Shown here: one piece after another, positions 1 through 12,673 of the stretch
Layout: the number at the start of each line of letters is the position of its first letter
How positions within the stretch are numbered: the stretch's first letter is position 1
NCBI RefSeq assembly: GCF_011174705.1
Contig: NZ_JAANIJ010000001.1
Location: 682,001 to 746,000 of the forward strand
Reading direction: 5' to 3'
Length of the DNA: 64,000 bases
From: Tessaracoccus coleopterorum
Lineage (GTDB): Bacteria; Actinomycetota; Actinomycetes; Propionibacteriales; Propionibacteriaceae
Program-made: the position numbers and the translations under genes
The notes under the pieces: model-generated
Seen by the model: the letters and a program-made list of their open reading frames with translations, nothing else
The model's database searches: none
Told to the model about the DNA's origin: nothing

Positions 1-2533
<2,533 letters not shown>

Positions 2534-2580
2534 ATTTCCTCCATGGGGATCAGCGGTCGGCGGTTCCGACTCCCGCAATC

Positions 2581-3094
2581 CTATTGTGATGACAATGACC
2601 GGGGCGACTCGCCCAGTCGACGGCAGGCGCCGTCCCAACCGGCCGCGAGTTGCCGGACCAGGCCGGGTAGCTCGGGAGGGAACACCTCGATGCCCACTTC
2701 CTCGAGCACCTCCACCGCCATCCAGCAGACCTCGTCCATCGACTCGCGTTCCCCGTCCGTCCAGCCCGCATCGTGGGTGGCCATGGCGGCCGATGGGACC
2801 GTGACGAGGTAGTACTCCTCATCCTGGATGACGTCCCCGCGGCGAAGTCCAGCACCGCCCGGCGGGTGGCGACGGGCCGAGAAGCTCGTCGGGTGCCAGA
2901 GCGATCCCGCTCTCCTCCAGCACCTCACGCACCGCGGCCTGGCGCGGGCCCTCACCGGGCCCGATGCCTCCGCCGAGCGTGTACCACCAGCGTCGCCCGG
3001 GGTCGTCGACGTCGTGGGAGGAGGCGAGCAGGACCATGCCTGCCGGGTCGAGCACGACGACCCGCGCCGCCCGCCGGTGAGGGGGTGGGAGCAT
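2581..3094 (-). CDS. NUDIX hydrolase
   Basis: A small hydrolase that cleaves nucleoside diphosphates linked to another moiety; the substrate cannot be told from sequence. The Nudix box is complete in the first third (GIGPGEGPRQAAVREVLEES, followed by GI), with the metal-binding REVLEE core. The N-terminus reads MLPPPHRRAARVVVLDPAG, and the C-terminal half (YYLVTVP, EVLEEVGIEVFPPEL) is in another frame after a break near 2860. Length is about 170 residues, normal for a single-domain Nudix protein. It is divergent from the cyclic-nucleotide/CBS gene, and a solitary hairpin repeat lies between the two. Confidence 0.85.
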
Positions 3095-3121
3095 CCTCCG
3101 ATGCTAGCCACCCAGGCTGGC

Positions 3122-3183
3122 CCCCGGAAAAATCGGCCAGTGGCCACTTCTGGTCGGTCTGCCTGTAAATAGTGGCCACTGAG
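3122..3183. repeat. Solitary copy of the hairpin repeat family
   Basis: This 60-base element in the divergent intergenic region begins CCGGAAAAATCGGCCAGT, like the copies at 37549-37782. Its two stem arms are GCCACT (about 3143-3148) and AGTGGC (about 3171-3176). At the same places the other copies carry GCCGAT and ATCGGC. Both arms have changed so that pairing is kept, which supports selection for a folded structure. The arms sit inside the sequence AGTGGCCACT, which occurs twice, at 3139-3148 and 3171-3180. The function is unknown. Confidence 0.8.
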
Positions 3184-3260
3184 TGGAGGGACGAGGGCGT
3201 GACCGCCTTGTTTGCGTCTGTTCCCGGCCGTGCAGGCCCCGGGCCAGTAGGCTTCCCGAC

Positions 3261-5081
3261 ATGTCCGAAGTGGCGGAGACGACGCAGTTTCTCGCGGGCC
3301 GGGAGCCATGGTCGCTGCTGCCCCCGGCAGGGTGCCCGCCCTCGCCCGGCAGGCCGTCGGCAGCTACGTGCGACGCGGGACGGTGATCCTCGAGGCCGGG
3401 GCCGCGCCGTCGATGATGCACGTCATCCGCTCCGGCGCCGTCGAGGTGCTCGACGCCGACGGGGCGCTCGTCACCCACGAGGAACAGGGCGCCTGCTTCG
3501 GGCAGGCCTCCATCATCGAGGAGCGACCCTCCCGCTTCACGTTCACCGCGATCGAGGACACGCTGCTGTGGTCGTTCAACGCCACCGTCGTGGCGGAACT
3601 CGTGGCGCTCCCGGAGGTGCGCCGCTTCTTCACGGAGTCGAGGCTGGCCGACGCGACCCGCAAGGTGCCCGAGGGCGGGCCCGTGCTGCAGGTGCCGCTG
3701 GGCGACATCGTGTCGAGGGCCCCGGTCACGATCGGGGACGACGTCACCGTGGGCGAGGCGGCTCGCCTGATGGACAGGGAGCGGATCTCCGCGATCATCG
3801 TCACCCGCGACGAGCGGCTCGCCGGGATCCTCACCGACCGCGACCTGCGCCGGGTGGTCGCAGGCGCCCTCCCGAGCGACACGCCACTCGCCGACGTCAT
3901 GACCACCACCCGCGCACCATCCAGGCCGACGTGCTGGCGCTCGACGTGCTGATGAGCCTCGTGGAGCACCGGATCCACCACCTGCCTGTGCTCGACGGCG
4001 AGCGGATCGTCGGCATGGTGACGGCGGGCGACCTGATGCGGCTCGAGCGGTCGAGCCCGCTGTACCTGGTCGGCGACCTCAAGCACCGCCACGACGTCGC
4101 GGGTGCCGCCGAGGTGATGGCCAGGGTGCCGACCCTGGTGTCGCGGCTGCTGCGGCAGGACGCTACGGCCGAGGACGTCACCCGGATCGTGTCGCGCACC
4201 TCCGACGCCCTCTGGGAGCGACTTGCTGCGCTGGCCGAGGACAGGCTCGGGCCACCGCCGGTGCCCTACTGCTGGGTGGCGCTCGGCTCGCTCGCGCGGC
4301 AGGAGCAGGCGATGGGGTCCGACCAGGACCACGCGATGATCATCTCCGACGACATGGCGCCGGAACACGAGCCGTACTTCACCGCACTGGCGGAATGGCT
4401 GACGGCGGCGCTCGCGGAATGCGGGTTCCCGCTCTGCAACGGGGAGGCCATGGCCTCCAACCCCCGCTGGCGCAGGCGGCTCTCCGCGTGGGCGGGCGAG
4501 TTCGGCAACTGGCTCGGTTCCCCGACGTCGGAGGCGGTGCTGAACTCGTCGATCTTCTTCGACATGCGGCCCATCCACGGCGACCACACCCTCTTCGCCG
4601 CCCTGCAGGGACGCGTCCTCGCGACGGCGCCGACCTCGACGCGCTTCCTCGGGCACCTCGCACGCCACGCCAACGACATCGAGGTACCGATCGGGTTCAT
4701 GCGCGGCTTCGTGGTGGAGCGCCGCGGCAGGCACCGCGACCGGCTCGACATCAAGCTCGGCGGCATCACCCCATCGTCGACGTGGCACGCCTCTACGCCC
4801 TCCGCTGGGGCCTTCCCCAGGTGGGCACCCGGGCCCGGCTGCGGGCCGCGTCCGAGCACGGCGTCGAGGTGCACAACCTGCTGGATGCACACGAGTTCCT
4901 CGGTTACACCCGGCTCCAGCATCAGGGCCGCATGATCGCGCAGGGGAAGGTGCCGGACAACTTCATCGACCCCATGGCGATCTCCGACTTCGAACGCCGC
5001 CACCTGCGCGAGGCCTTCGCCATCGTGCGGCGTGCCCAGTCGGCGCTCAATGTGACGTTCCAGACCCAGTTCATCTCATGA
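3261..5081 (+). CDS. Cyclic-nucleotide-binding/CBS/DUF294 nucleotidyltransferase-like protein
   Basis: A predicted cytoplasmic signalling protein of about 606 residues. In order it has a cNMP-binding beta barrel (about residues 20-130, GTVILEAGAAPSMMHVIRSG), two CBS motifs (about 150-280, ending VEHRIHHLPVLDGERIVGMV), a DUF294 nucleotidyltransferase-like domain with the GSLARQEQAMGSDQDHAMI signature (GS, then D-x-D), and the DUF294 C-terminal domain. The start ATG at 3261 gives MSEVAETTQFL. Frameshifts lie near 3330, 3905 and 4775. The stop overlaps the start of the exonuclease gene by four bases. This family is often paired with a DnaQ-like exonuclease, so a shared role is likely; the nucleotide sensed is not known. 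Confidence 0.88.
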
Positions 5082-5742
5082 GGTGGCCGCGACGGCGGGG
5101 CAACGCCGCCCTCGCCGCGTCGGTCCCCGACGGCGGGCTGCGTCGTTTCCTGGAGACGCCCCTCCCCGCGCGGCACCCGGGTGCGGGAGCTCGGCCTCCT
5201 CGCCGTCGATCTGGAGACCACGGGCCTCGAGCCGGCCACCGACCACATCCTGTCGGTCGGCGCGATCGGCGTCGACGGGCTGACGGTGCGCTTCGCGACG
5301 GCGTACGGCTGCCTCGTCAACGCCGGCGTCGACGTCGGTCAGTCCGCCGTGATCCATCAACTCACCGACGACGAGGTGGCGGCAGACGGGATCGACCTGC
5401 CCGACGCGCTCGACCGGCTCTTCGACGCCCTCGCCGGCCGGGTGCTGCTCGCCACCACACCGGCATCGAGGTCGGCTTCCTCACCTCCGCCGTCCGGTCG
5501 CTCCACGGCATCGACATCGACATCCCGAGCGTCGACACGATGCGCCTTGCCATGCGGGCAATGGGTGAGGACGAGCCGCGCAGGCCAGATGCGCTTCGGC
5601 TGTGGCGGTTGCGGGCGCGGGCGGGTCTCCCCGGCTACCGGGGCACGACGCGCTCACCGACGCGCTGGCCTGCGCCGAGCTCTATCTGGCCCTCGCGCAG
5701 GAGCTCGGCGCGGCCACACTCGGGTCGCTGCAACGAGGTTGA
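5078..5742 (+). CDS. DEDDh 3'-5' exonuclease, DnaQ/epsilon-like
   Basis: A predicted 3'-5' exonuclease of about 220 residues. The Exo I motif is LLAVDLETTGLEP with the metal-binding D-x-E, HQLTDDEV follows at the usual distance, and the Exo III histidine and aspartate occur in HDALTDALACAEL near the end. The start ATG at 5078 overlaps the preceding DUF294 gene (ATGA), so the two are translationally coupled. Frameshifts are near 5170, 5455 and 5640. Its short length and its partner suggest an accessory nuclease rather than the replicative epsilon subunit. Confidence 0.83.
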
Positions 5743-5791
5743 GGGCCCAGACCCGTCCGGCGGATGACACCGTTGGGATTTGGCACTCCCG

Positions 5792-7559
5792 ATGGCTAAA
5801 GTGGCCGACCGTATGTCGTCCTCGGCTCTTGAACATCTCTCCCCGGCCTTCCCCAGCGCGCAGCCTGGGAACCGCGTCGTCCCTCCGCGCCTGGCAGCAG
5901 GAGGCCCTCACCCAGTACGAAACCGACCAGCCCGCGACTTCCTCTGCGTCGCTACCCCGGGCGCAGGCAAGACGACCTTCGCGCTGCGGGTGGCCCGCAC
6001 GCTGCTGCAGACCCGCGAGGTGCGTCGGATCGTCGTGGTCACGCCGACGGAGCACCTGAAGGTGCAGTGGGCCGATGCCGCGGCCCGGGTCGGCATCCAG
6101 CTCGACCCCGGCACCGGCGGCTCCTCGCGGAAGGGCCGTTCGAAGGAGTATGACGGATCCGCCGTCACGTACGCGGGTGTCGCGGCCAGGTCGTATGTCT
6201 ACGAGGCCCTCTGCGTCTCGAAGGACGTGCTGGTGATCTTCGACGAGATCCACCACGCGGGTGATTCCAAGAGCTGGGGGAGGCCATCGTCTACGCCTTC
6301 CAGAACGCGAAGCGCCGCCTGTCGCTGACCGGAACCCCGTTCCGCTCCGACGACAACCCCATCCCGTTCGTCGCCTACGACGAGCTCGCGCCCGGCGTGA
6401 GCCAGTCGCGGGCCGACTACACCTACGGCTACGCCGAGGCGCTGGCCGACCACGTCGTGCGCCCCGTGCTGTTCATGAACTATGGCGGGCCGATGCGGTG
6501 GCGCACCAAGTCGGGCGACGAACTGGCCGCCGACCTCGGCGTACCCATGACGAAGGACCTCACCTCCGCCGCCTGGCGGACGGCGCTCGCCCCGCAGGGC
6601 GAGTGGGTCTCGGCCGTGCTGCGCGCCGCCGACCGCCGGCTCACCGAGGTGCGCCGCCACGTGCCGGACGCAGGCGGCCTCGTGATCGCGACCAACCAGA
6701 CGACTGCGCGGGCCTACGCGAAGCTGCTGACCGACCTGACGGGCAGGCGTCCGTGCGTCGTGCTCTCCGATGACTCGAAGGCCAGCGCGCGGATCGACGA
6801 GTTCTCCGCCTCCGAGGACCGGTGGATGGTGGCCGTGCGCATGGTGTCGGAGGGGGTCGACGTGCCCGGCTCGCCGTCGGCGTCTACGCCACCGCGACGT
6901 CGACACCGCTGTTCTTCGCCCAGGCCGTGGGTCGCTTCGTGCGCAGCCGTCGCCGCGGCGAGGTGGCGACCGTGTTCCTGCCGACGGTGCCCGTCCTGCT
7001 CTCGCATGCGGCCACCATCGAACGCCAGCGCGACCACGTGATGGGCCGCCCGAAGACTGACGAGATGGACATCTGGGCCGAGACCGAGGCGCTGATGGAG
7101 GCGGCCAACCGCACCGATTCGGCCTCCGACGACCTGCTCGGATCCTTCGAGGCGCTCGAGTCGCAGGCGACGTTCGACCACGTGCTGTTCGACTCGCAGG
7201 CCTTCGGCATGCACGCCGAGCCCTCGTCGCAGGACGAGGCCGACTACCTCGGGCTTCCCGGGCTGCTGGAACCCAATCAGGTGAGTGTGCTGCTCGCCGA
7301 TCGGCAGCGCAGGCAGTTGCGTCGCCGGGAGCGCGAGGACCGCACCGCCGAGCCGGAGGTGGCGCTGCACCGGGCGATCGCCTCGAAGCGCAAGGAACTC
7401 AACTCGCTGGTGGCCCAGTACGCGCGTGTCAAGGGCATCCCGCACAGCCACGTGCACGCCGACCTGCGTCGCGAATGCGGCGGGCCGAAGCTCGCCCAGG
7501 CCTCGCAGAAGGAGGTCGACGAGAGGCTCCAGACGCTGCGCGGCTGGCTGCGCGGATAG
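5792..7559 (+). CDS. DEAD/DEAH-box superfamily 2 helicase
   Basis: An ATP-dependent nucleic-acid helicase of about 590 residues. Motifs seen are a Q-like N-terminus ([13 protein letters not shown]), Walker A ([15 protein letters not shown]), Walker B ([12 protein letters not shown]), motif III ([11 protein letters not shown]), motif IV/V ([11 protein letters not shown]) and motif VI ([13 protein letters not shown]). A charged C-terminal region of about 200 residues follows. The arrangement resembles COG1061 helicases of the RadD/XPB type. ATG at 5792 is preferred, with ATG 5813 as an alternative. Frameshifts lie near 5868, 5930, 6285 and 6870. It converges on the ABC exporter, ten bases away. 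Confidence 0.87.
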
Positions 7560-7568
7560 GGGCTGCTC

Positions 7569-9556
7569 TCAGTCGACCTGGGCCCATCCCGCGACGCTCG
7601 TACCGTTCAGGCCTGCGAAGGCCACCACCGGCAGCACCTCGCCGTCCTGGCGCGGAGGCTTGTCGGCCCGACGTTCCGGGTAGGCCGTCGCTTCGACGCC
7701 CTCGATCTTGGCCGCCTCCATCTGCTGGGCGGCGAGGCTGGCGTACAGGCCGCCGCGCGCCAGCAGTTCGGTGTGTGTGCCCGACTCGACGATGTGGCCC
7801 GCCTCGATGACGTGGATCACGTCGGCCCGACCACGGTCGAGAGCCGGTGGGCGATGGACAAGGTGGTGCGACCCGGGCGACGTTGTCGAGCGCCTCCTGG
7901 ACGACCCGCTCAGAGACCGTGTCGAGCGCGCTCGTAGCCTCGTCGAGCAGCAGCACAGGCGGGTCCTTCAGCAGCACCCGGGCGATCGCGATCCGCTGCT
8001 TCTCGCCACCGGAGAGCCGGTAGCCGCGCTCCCCACGACCGTGTCGTAGCCGTCCTCGAAACTGGTGATGATGTGGTGGATGTTGGCTGAGACGCACGCT
8101 TTCTCGATCTGCTCCTGTGTGGCGTCGGGCATCGCGTAGAGCAGGTTCTCGCGGATGGTCGCGTGGAAGAGGTACGTCTCCTGCGACACGATGCCGACGT
8201 GGTCGATGATCGAGGCCTGCGTGAGCCGACGCACATCGGTGCCCGCGAAGGCCACGCTTCCACCCGTCACCTCGTAGAGCCGGGGCGCGAGGTAGAGCAC
8301 GGTGGACTTGCCAGCGCCCGAGGGCCCGACGAAGGCCACATGCTGCCCTGGCTCCGCGGTGAAGTTGATCCCCGACAGGGTGGGCCGGGTGTCGGGGCCG
8401 CGTCCGGGTAGCGGAAGGTAACGTCGCTGAACTCGATGCGCCCGAGCGGGCCGGGGCCGTCGACCACCTCGATGGCGTCGGGCGCGTCGGAGATGGCAGG
8501 TGTCATGTCCAGGTACTCGAAGATGCGGGCGAAGATCGCGCTGGACGTCTGCAGGTCGAGCGCCACGCGCATCAGGCCCATGAGCGGCTGCAGCAGGCGG
8601 GCCTGCACCGTCGTGAAGGCGACGATCGTGCCCGCGGTGATGGTGTCGGCACCGCCGCCCAGCAGGTAGCCGGAGACGAGGTAGATCACGGCCGGGATGC
8701 TCGCCATGATCACCTGCACCACGGCGAAGAAGCCCTGCCCGCTCATGGCCCGCTTCACCTGCAACCCGATCTGGTTGGCGTTCTCGCCCTGGTAGCGGCC
8801 CGACTCGGTGCGCTGCCGGTTGAACGACTTGGAGAGCAGGATGCCGGAGACGCTGAGAGTCTCCTGCGTGATGGAGGTCAGCTCGGAGAGCGACTCCTGG
8901 GTCTGCGCGGCGATCCTTGCGCGCACCTGCCCCACCCGGCGCTGGATCAGCACGAGGATCGGCATCAGCACGACGGCGATCAGGGTGAGGCGCCAGTCGA
9001 TCAGGATCATCGCGACGAGCGCGGAGATGACCGTGACCACGTTGCCGAGGATGCTGGTGACGGTGTTGGTGAGCACCCCGGACACGGCGCCGACGTCGTT
9101 CTGCAGCCGGGACTGGATGACGCCGGTCTTGGTACGGGTGAAGAACCCGAGCTCCATTGCCTGCAGGTGCTCGAAGAGCCGCACCCGCAGGTCGCCGGTG
9201 ACCCGGTTACCGACCGTGGAGGTGAGCCAGGTCTGGGCCACGCCGAGCCCGGCCGACAGCAGGTAGAGGCCCACCATGGCGGCCACCAACTGCGCGAGCA
9301 GCCGCAGGTTGGGCGCGCCACCCTGCGGGAACAGCGCATCGTCGAAGACGCGCTGCACCAGCAGCGGGGGGATCACCGCGATCGCCGCTCCGAGGATGAC
9401 GATGGCCGCGGTGCCCGCGATGCGTCCCTTGTAAGGCTGGAACAGCGTCACGATCCGACTTCCGAGGTCGGGAATCTCCGGCGCCTCTGCGTTCAGCTTG
9501 CGCTGCGCTTCCTCGTCCACTCCCCGGAATCCCCGGCCTCCACCGCCAACTGACAT
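7569..9556 (-). CDS. ABC exporter, fused permease-ATPase (MsbA/LmrA type)
   Basis: A half-transporter of about 660 residues that should act as a homodimer in the inner membrane. The N-terminus [20 protein letters not shown] is cytosolic and is followed by six hydrophobic segments (for example [20 protein letters not shown] and [17 protein letters not shown]). The nucleotide-binding domain carries Walker [10 protein letters not shown], signature RLSGGEKQR, and Walker [13 protein letters not shown] with an intact catalytic glutamate. Breaks are near 8390, 8025 and 7850. No partner gene is adjacent, unlike the pair at 44-48 kb. The substrate cannot be predicted; multidrug or lipid export is usual for the family. 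Confidence 0.9.
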
Positions 9557-9750
9557 GAAAACAGGCTAGTGGGAACGGCCCCGGCGCGGGCGGATGACCA
9601 ACCGGTATCCCTGGCCCGCATCCAGGCCCGCAGCCGACACCGTCGCCGTGTGCTCGACTCGTCGGCCCTGCGCTACCTTCCGGTGATCGACGAGGAGGCG
9701 CCGTCACCGATCGGCGGCCGCAGGGCGATCGGCCCGGGTAGGTTGGGGCC

Positions 9751-10705
9751 ATGAGCCAGCAGTCAGAACACGGCACGGGCGGCGTCTACTCCGTGAAGGG
9801 CAAGGAGTTCACCCGCGACTCCCGCTACATCACCACCCGCATCGTGAAGAACCCGACGGACGGCAGCGGCGACTACCCCGTCGAGCCCGGCCGCTACCGC
9901 CTGATCGCCGCCTACGCCTGTCCGTGGGCCAACCGCGCCATCATCGACCGCGACCTGCTCGGGTTGCGCGACGTCATCTCGATGGGCAACCCCGGCCCGA
10001 CGCACGACGCCGACTCCTGGACGTTCGACCTCGACCCGGCGGTGTCGATCCCGTCCTCGGCATCCCCCGCCTGAAGGACGCCTACCTCAAGCGGTTCCCC
10101 GACTACCCGCGCGGCATCACGGTACCCGCCATCGTCGACGAGACCACGGGCGAGGTGGTCACCAACGACTTCCCGCAGATCACCGAGGACCTGTTCTTCC
10201 AGTGGCGCGACTTCCACAAGGAGGGGCCCCGGACCTCTGGCCCGTCGACCTGCGTGAGGAGATGGACGAGGTGATGCGCCGCGTCTACACCGAGGTCAAC
10301 AACGGCGTCTACCGCTGCGGCTTCGCCGGCTCCCAGGCGGCCTACGACGCCGCCTACGAGCGGCTGTTCACCGCTCTGGACTGGCTGGAGGAGCGCCTCG
10401 GGCGGAGCCGGTACCTGATGGGTGACGCGATCACCGAGGCCGACGTGCGGCTGTTCACGACGCTGGTGCGCTTCGACCCCGTCTACCACGGGCACTTCAA
10501 GTGCAACCGCAACAAGCTGATCGAGCTGCCCAACCTGTGGGGCTACGCCCGCGACCTGTTCCAGACGCCCGGGTTCGGCAACAACGTGAACTTCCAGCAG
10601 ATCAAGGATCACTACTACAAGGTGCACACCGACCTGAACCCGCTCGGCATCGTGCCGCAGGGGCCGGATCTGAGCGGGTGGACCACCGCGCACGGGCGCG
10701 GCTGA
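9751..10705 (+). CDS. Glutathionyl-hydroquinone reductase-like protein (YqjG/ECM4 family)
   Basis: A GST-fold enzyme of about 318 residues. The catalytic cysteine sits in AAYACPWANRAII, matching the CPWA motif of glutathionyl-hydroquinone reductases. The family-typical C-terminal part is also present (VYHGHFKCNRNKLIELPN, NLWGYARDLFQTPGF, NFQQIKDHYY). The start ATG 9751 gives MSQQSEHGTGGVY. Frameshifts lie near 10045 and 10228. Actinobacteria usually lack glutathione, so the thiol cofactor may be mycothiol or another; that is inference. The 194 bases before it (9557-9750) hold no feature I can support. Confidence 0.87.
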
Positions 10706-10707
10706 GC

Positions 10708-11303
10708 TCAGCGCAGCAGCAGGGAGAGCGCGGCGGGCGCCAGAAGCACCCCGCCACCATGAAGGGGCCGAACGCGATGTCGGTGTCGCGCCCGGCCTTG
10801 CCGCTGACGAGCAGCGCGACGCTGGTCAGGCCGAACAGCACGAATCCGACCGCGGTGCCGAGCAGCGCGTACACGACGCCCGCCCACCCGCCGGCGAGCC
10901 AGCCGAGCGCCGCGCCGGTGCTCAGCCCGAGCTTCACGTCGCCGAGGCCGAAGCCCCGCGGGTTGATGAAGGCGAGCACGAACAGGAGGATGGCGTTCAG
11001 CAGCGCCGTCACCAGCGTCATCCCCAGTGGCCGAGGCCGGGCCGCTGACGGCCACCGGCAGCAGGAGCGCCACGAAACCGAGGAAGCCGAGCAGGGTGTA
11101 GCGGTCGGGCAGTCGGTGGCGGGCCAGGTCGATCCCGATGGCGATCCCCCAGGCGGCCGCGAGCACGAGGTAGGCGGGCAGCGCCCAGGGCTGGGGCACG
11201 ACGAGCAACGCCCAGACGGCTACGGCCGCGGCCGTCACGGCGACGACCCACCCGCGCACCGGGCGCGGTGGGGCCTCGGTCGCGGGGCCTCGCTTTCGGT
11301 CAC
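10708..11303 (-). CDS. Prepilin peptidase, A24 family (TadV/CpaA-like)
   Basis: A membrane aspartic protease that cleaves and methylates prepilins. Hydrophobic helices occur at WVVAVTAAAVAVWALL and YLVLAAAWGIAIG. The two catalytic aspartates are probably those in GIDLARHRLPDRYTL and in GFGLGDVKLGL, the latter matching the family's GxGD motif. GTG at 11303 is chosen because it overlaps the tadC stop codon by one base. Breaks lie near 11270, 11025 and 10745. With the adjacent tadC fragment it is what remains here of a tad pilus or type IV secretion-like locus. Confidence 0.82.
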
Positions 11304-11767
11304 TATCCGAGTCCGCCAAAGGCCTGGATGGCATTGATCACGGCCGGGCCGAGGATCACCAGGAAGATCACCGGCAGGATGCACAGGATGAGGGGAAGAC
11401 CACCTTGACGGGGATCTCCATGGCCTTCTTCTCCGCGTGCTGCCTGCGGGCGATCCGCATCTCGTCGGCCTGCGCCGTGAGGACGTCGGCCAGCGGGATG
11501 CCGTACGCCTCGGCCTGCACGACGGTGCGGAGGAAGCGGCGCAGCGGGGTCGATCCGGTGCGCATGGCGAGGTCGTCGTAGGCCACCCGCCTGCTCTGCC
11601 CACCTGGATGTCCTGCAGGGTGCGCACCAGCTCCCTGGCCAGCACCCCTTGCCGTTGCGGGCGATGCGCACCAGCGCCGAGTCGAACCCGAGGCCCGCCT
11701 GCACCGCAATGCTCATCTGGTCGAGGGTGTCGGCCAGTTCCAGGTCGACCCGAAGGCGAGGGCGCTC
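11303..11767 (-). pseudogene. C-terminal half of TadC-like pilus assembly protein (truncated)
   Basis: The readable protein covers the conserved second half of a type II secretion F/TadC domain: LADTLDQMSIAVQAGLGFDS, GIPLADVLTAQADEMR and a last membrane helix (LILCILPVIFLVILGPAVI) before the stop. The family is normally about twice as long, with N-terminal helices. Here the upstream DNA abruptly becomes coding sequence for an unrelated plus-strand gene. The 5' half is therefore missing, by deletion or by a false assembly join. Frameshifts also occur near 11395, 11590 and 11645. The upstream boundary is approximate, somewhere between 11735 and 11770. Confidence 0.72.
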
Positions 11768-12137
11768 ACCACTGCTCTGATCCGCTGGGACACCAGGCAG
11801 CAGGGCCAGCTGGACTCCTCAGAGCTCTCCGCGTTGGCCGCCGACGTGCGGATCGCGTTCGACACCGCCCGGGCCCACTCCGAGGCCGTCGGCATGGGGC
11901 ATTTCCCCACGGATCTCCGCCCCAGGCCGAACGGGCGCTCAAGACGGCCCGCCTCGTCACCGACGGCGCCACCGCCGGAGAGCGCGCCACGGCCCTGCGC
12001 CAGGTCGCCTCGATCCTCGAATCACTTGCCCTCTACTACCTTCCCTCCCCGGCGAGGCGGTCCGGATGGTCGAGGGGCACCGGGTGCTGGCACTTCCCGG
12101 CAGGCTCTCGCGGCCCACAGAGGAGACCCAGGAATGA
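11742..12137 (+). pseudogene. 5'-truncated paralogue of the unknown protein at 12673-13158
   Basis: The frame beginning VDPKARALTTALIRWD aligns along its length with the intact downstream copy. AADVRIAFDTARAHSEAVGM matches ATELEISFAVARDHAETLGI, and ASILESLALYYLPSP matches VRILDSLALHYLPAP. About 60 N-terminal residues are missing at the junction with the tadC fragment, and no start codon is evident. Frameshifts lie near 11925 and 12055. The stop overlaps the ATG of the next gene by four bases (ATGA), so this was once the first gene of an operon. The family is alpha-helical by appearance, and I do not recognise it. Confidence 0.6.
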
Positions 12138-12673
12138 TCTTCCCGTTCTGGACCACCGTCCCCGAGGACACTCCCCCGAAAAGCTGCAGGACACCTCGCT
12201 GCTCCTGCTTCCCGACGACCACGCGCAGGCCGCGGTGATGACGGTGGAGTACCCCGACAACAACGGGCACTGGACGATCCGCACGGCCAAGGTCGCGAGC
12301 CTCGAGCGGAGCCGCACGTTGACGCTGCGCGCCTCGGCGATCGGCCCCAGCTCGGCAAGGTCGTCCCGGGCAACGTGGAGCTCATCTCGATCCCCCGGTC
12401 GACTGGGCCGCCCTGGGCAACGAACCGATGCGACTCCGCACTCCCGTGTGCGCCGTGGCCAGCGCCCTGGTAGTCGGGATCATGATCCTCAGCTTCAACA
12501 CGGTGGCCATCGCGATGGCCCTTCCCATGGGAGCCGCCGTCTGGGGCGGGCTCTGGGCGCTTCTACGGAAGCGGCGGCCGCTCCGGCTCCGCACCGCGGG
12601 CGACCTGCATCTGGACGGCTCCAACCTCGTCGACTACGCCCTCGCCCGGCGGCGCGGGAACGACCTGAGGTGA
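12134..12673 (+). CDS. Unrecognised protein with central membrane segment
   Basis: About 180 residues after joining frames (breaks near 12170, 12350 and 12395). The N-terminal half looks soluble and beta-rich (LLLLPDDHAQAAVMTVEYP, HWTIRTAKVASLERS). Two hydrophobic stretches follow (VCAVASALVVGIMILSF and VAIAMALPMGAAVWGGLWAL), and then a basic tail (LLRKRRPLRLR). The start ATG 12134 overlaps the previous stop. The stop TGA shares a base with the next ATG at 12673, so all three genes look like one operon. I see no known domain. A membrane-anchored partner of the flanking paralogues is possible, as inference only. Confidence 0.6.

Noticed and set aside
9569-9754. Small ORF of 61 codons between the ABC exporter and the GST-like gene
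   Set aside because: No ribosome binding site, low-complexity arginine/serine composition, and no recognisable domain; it is probably non-coding.
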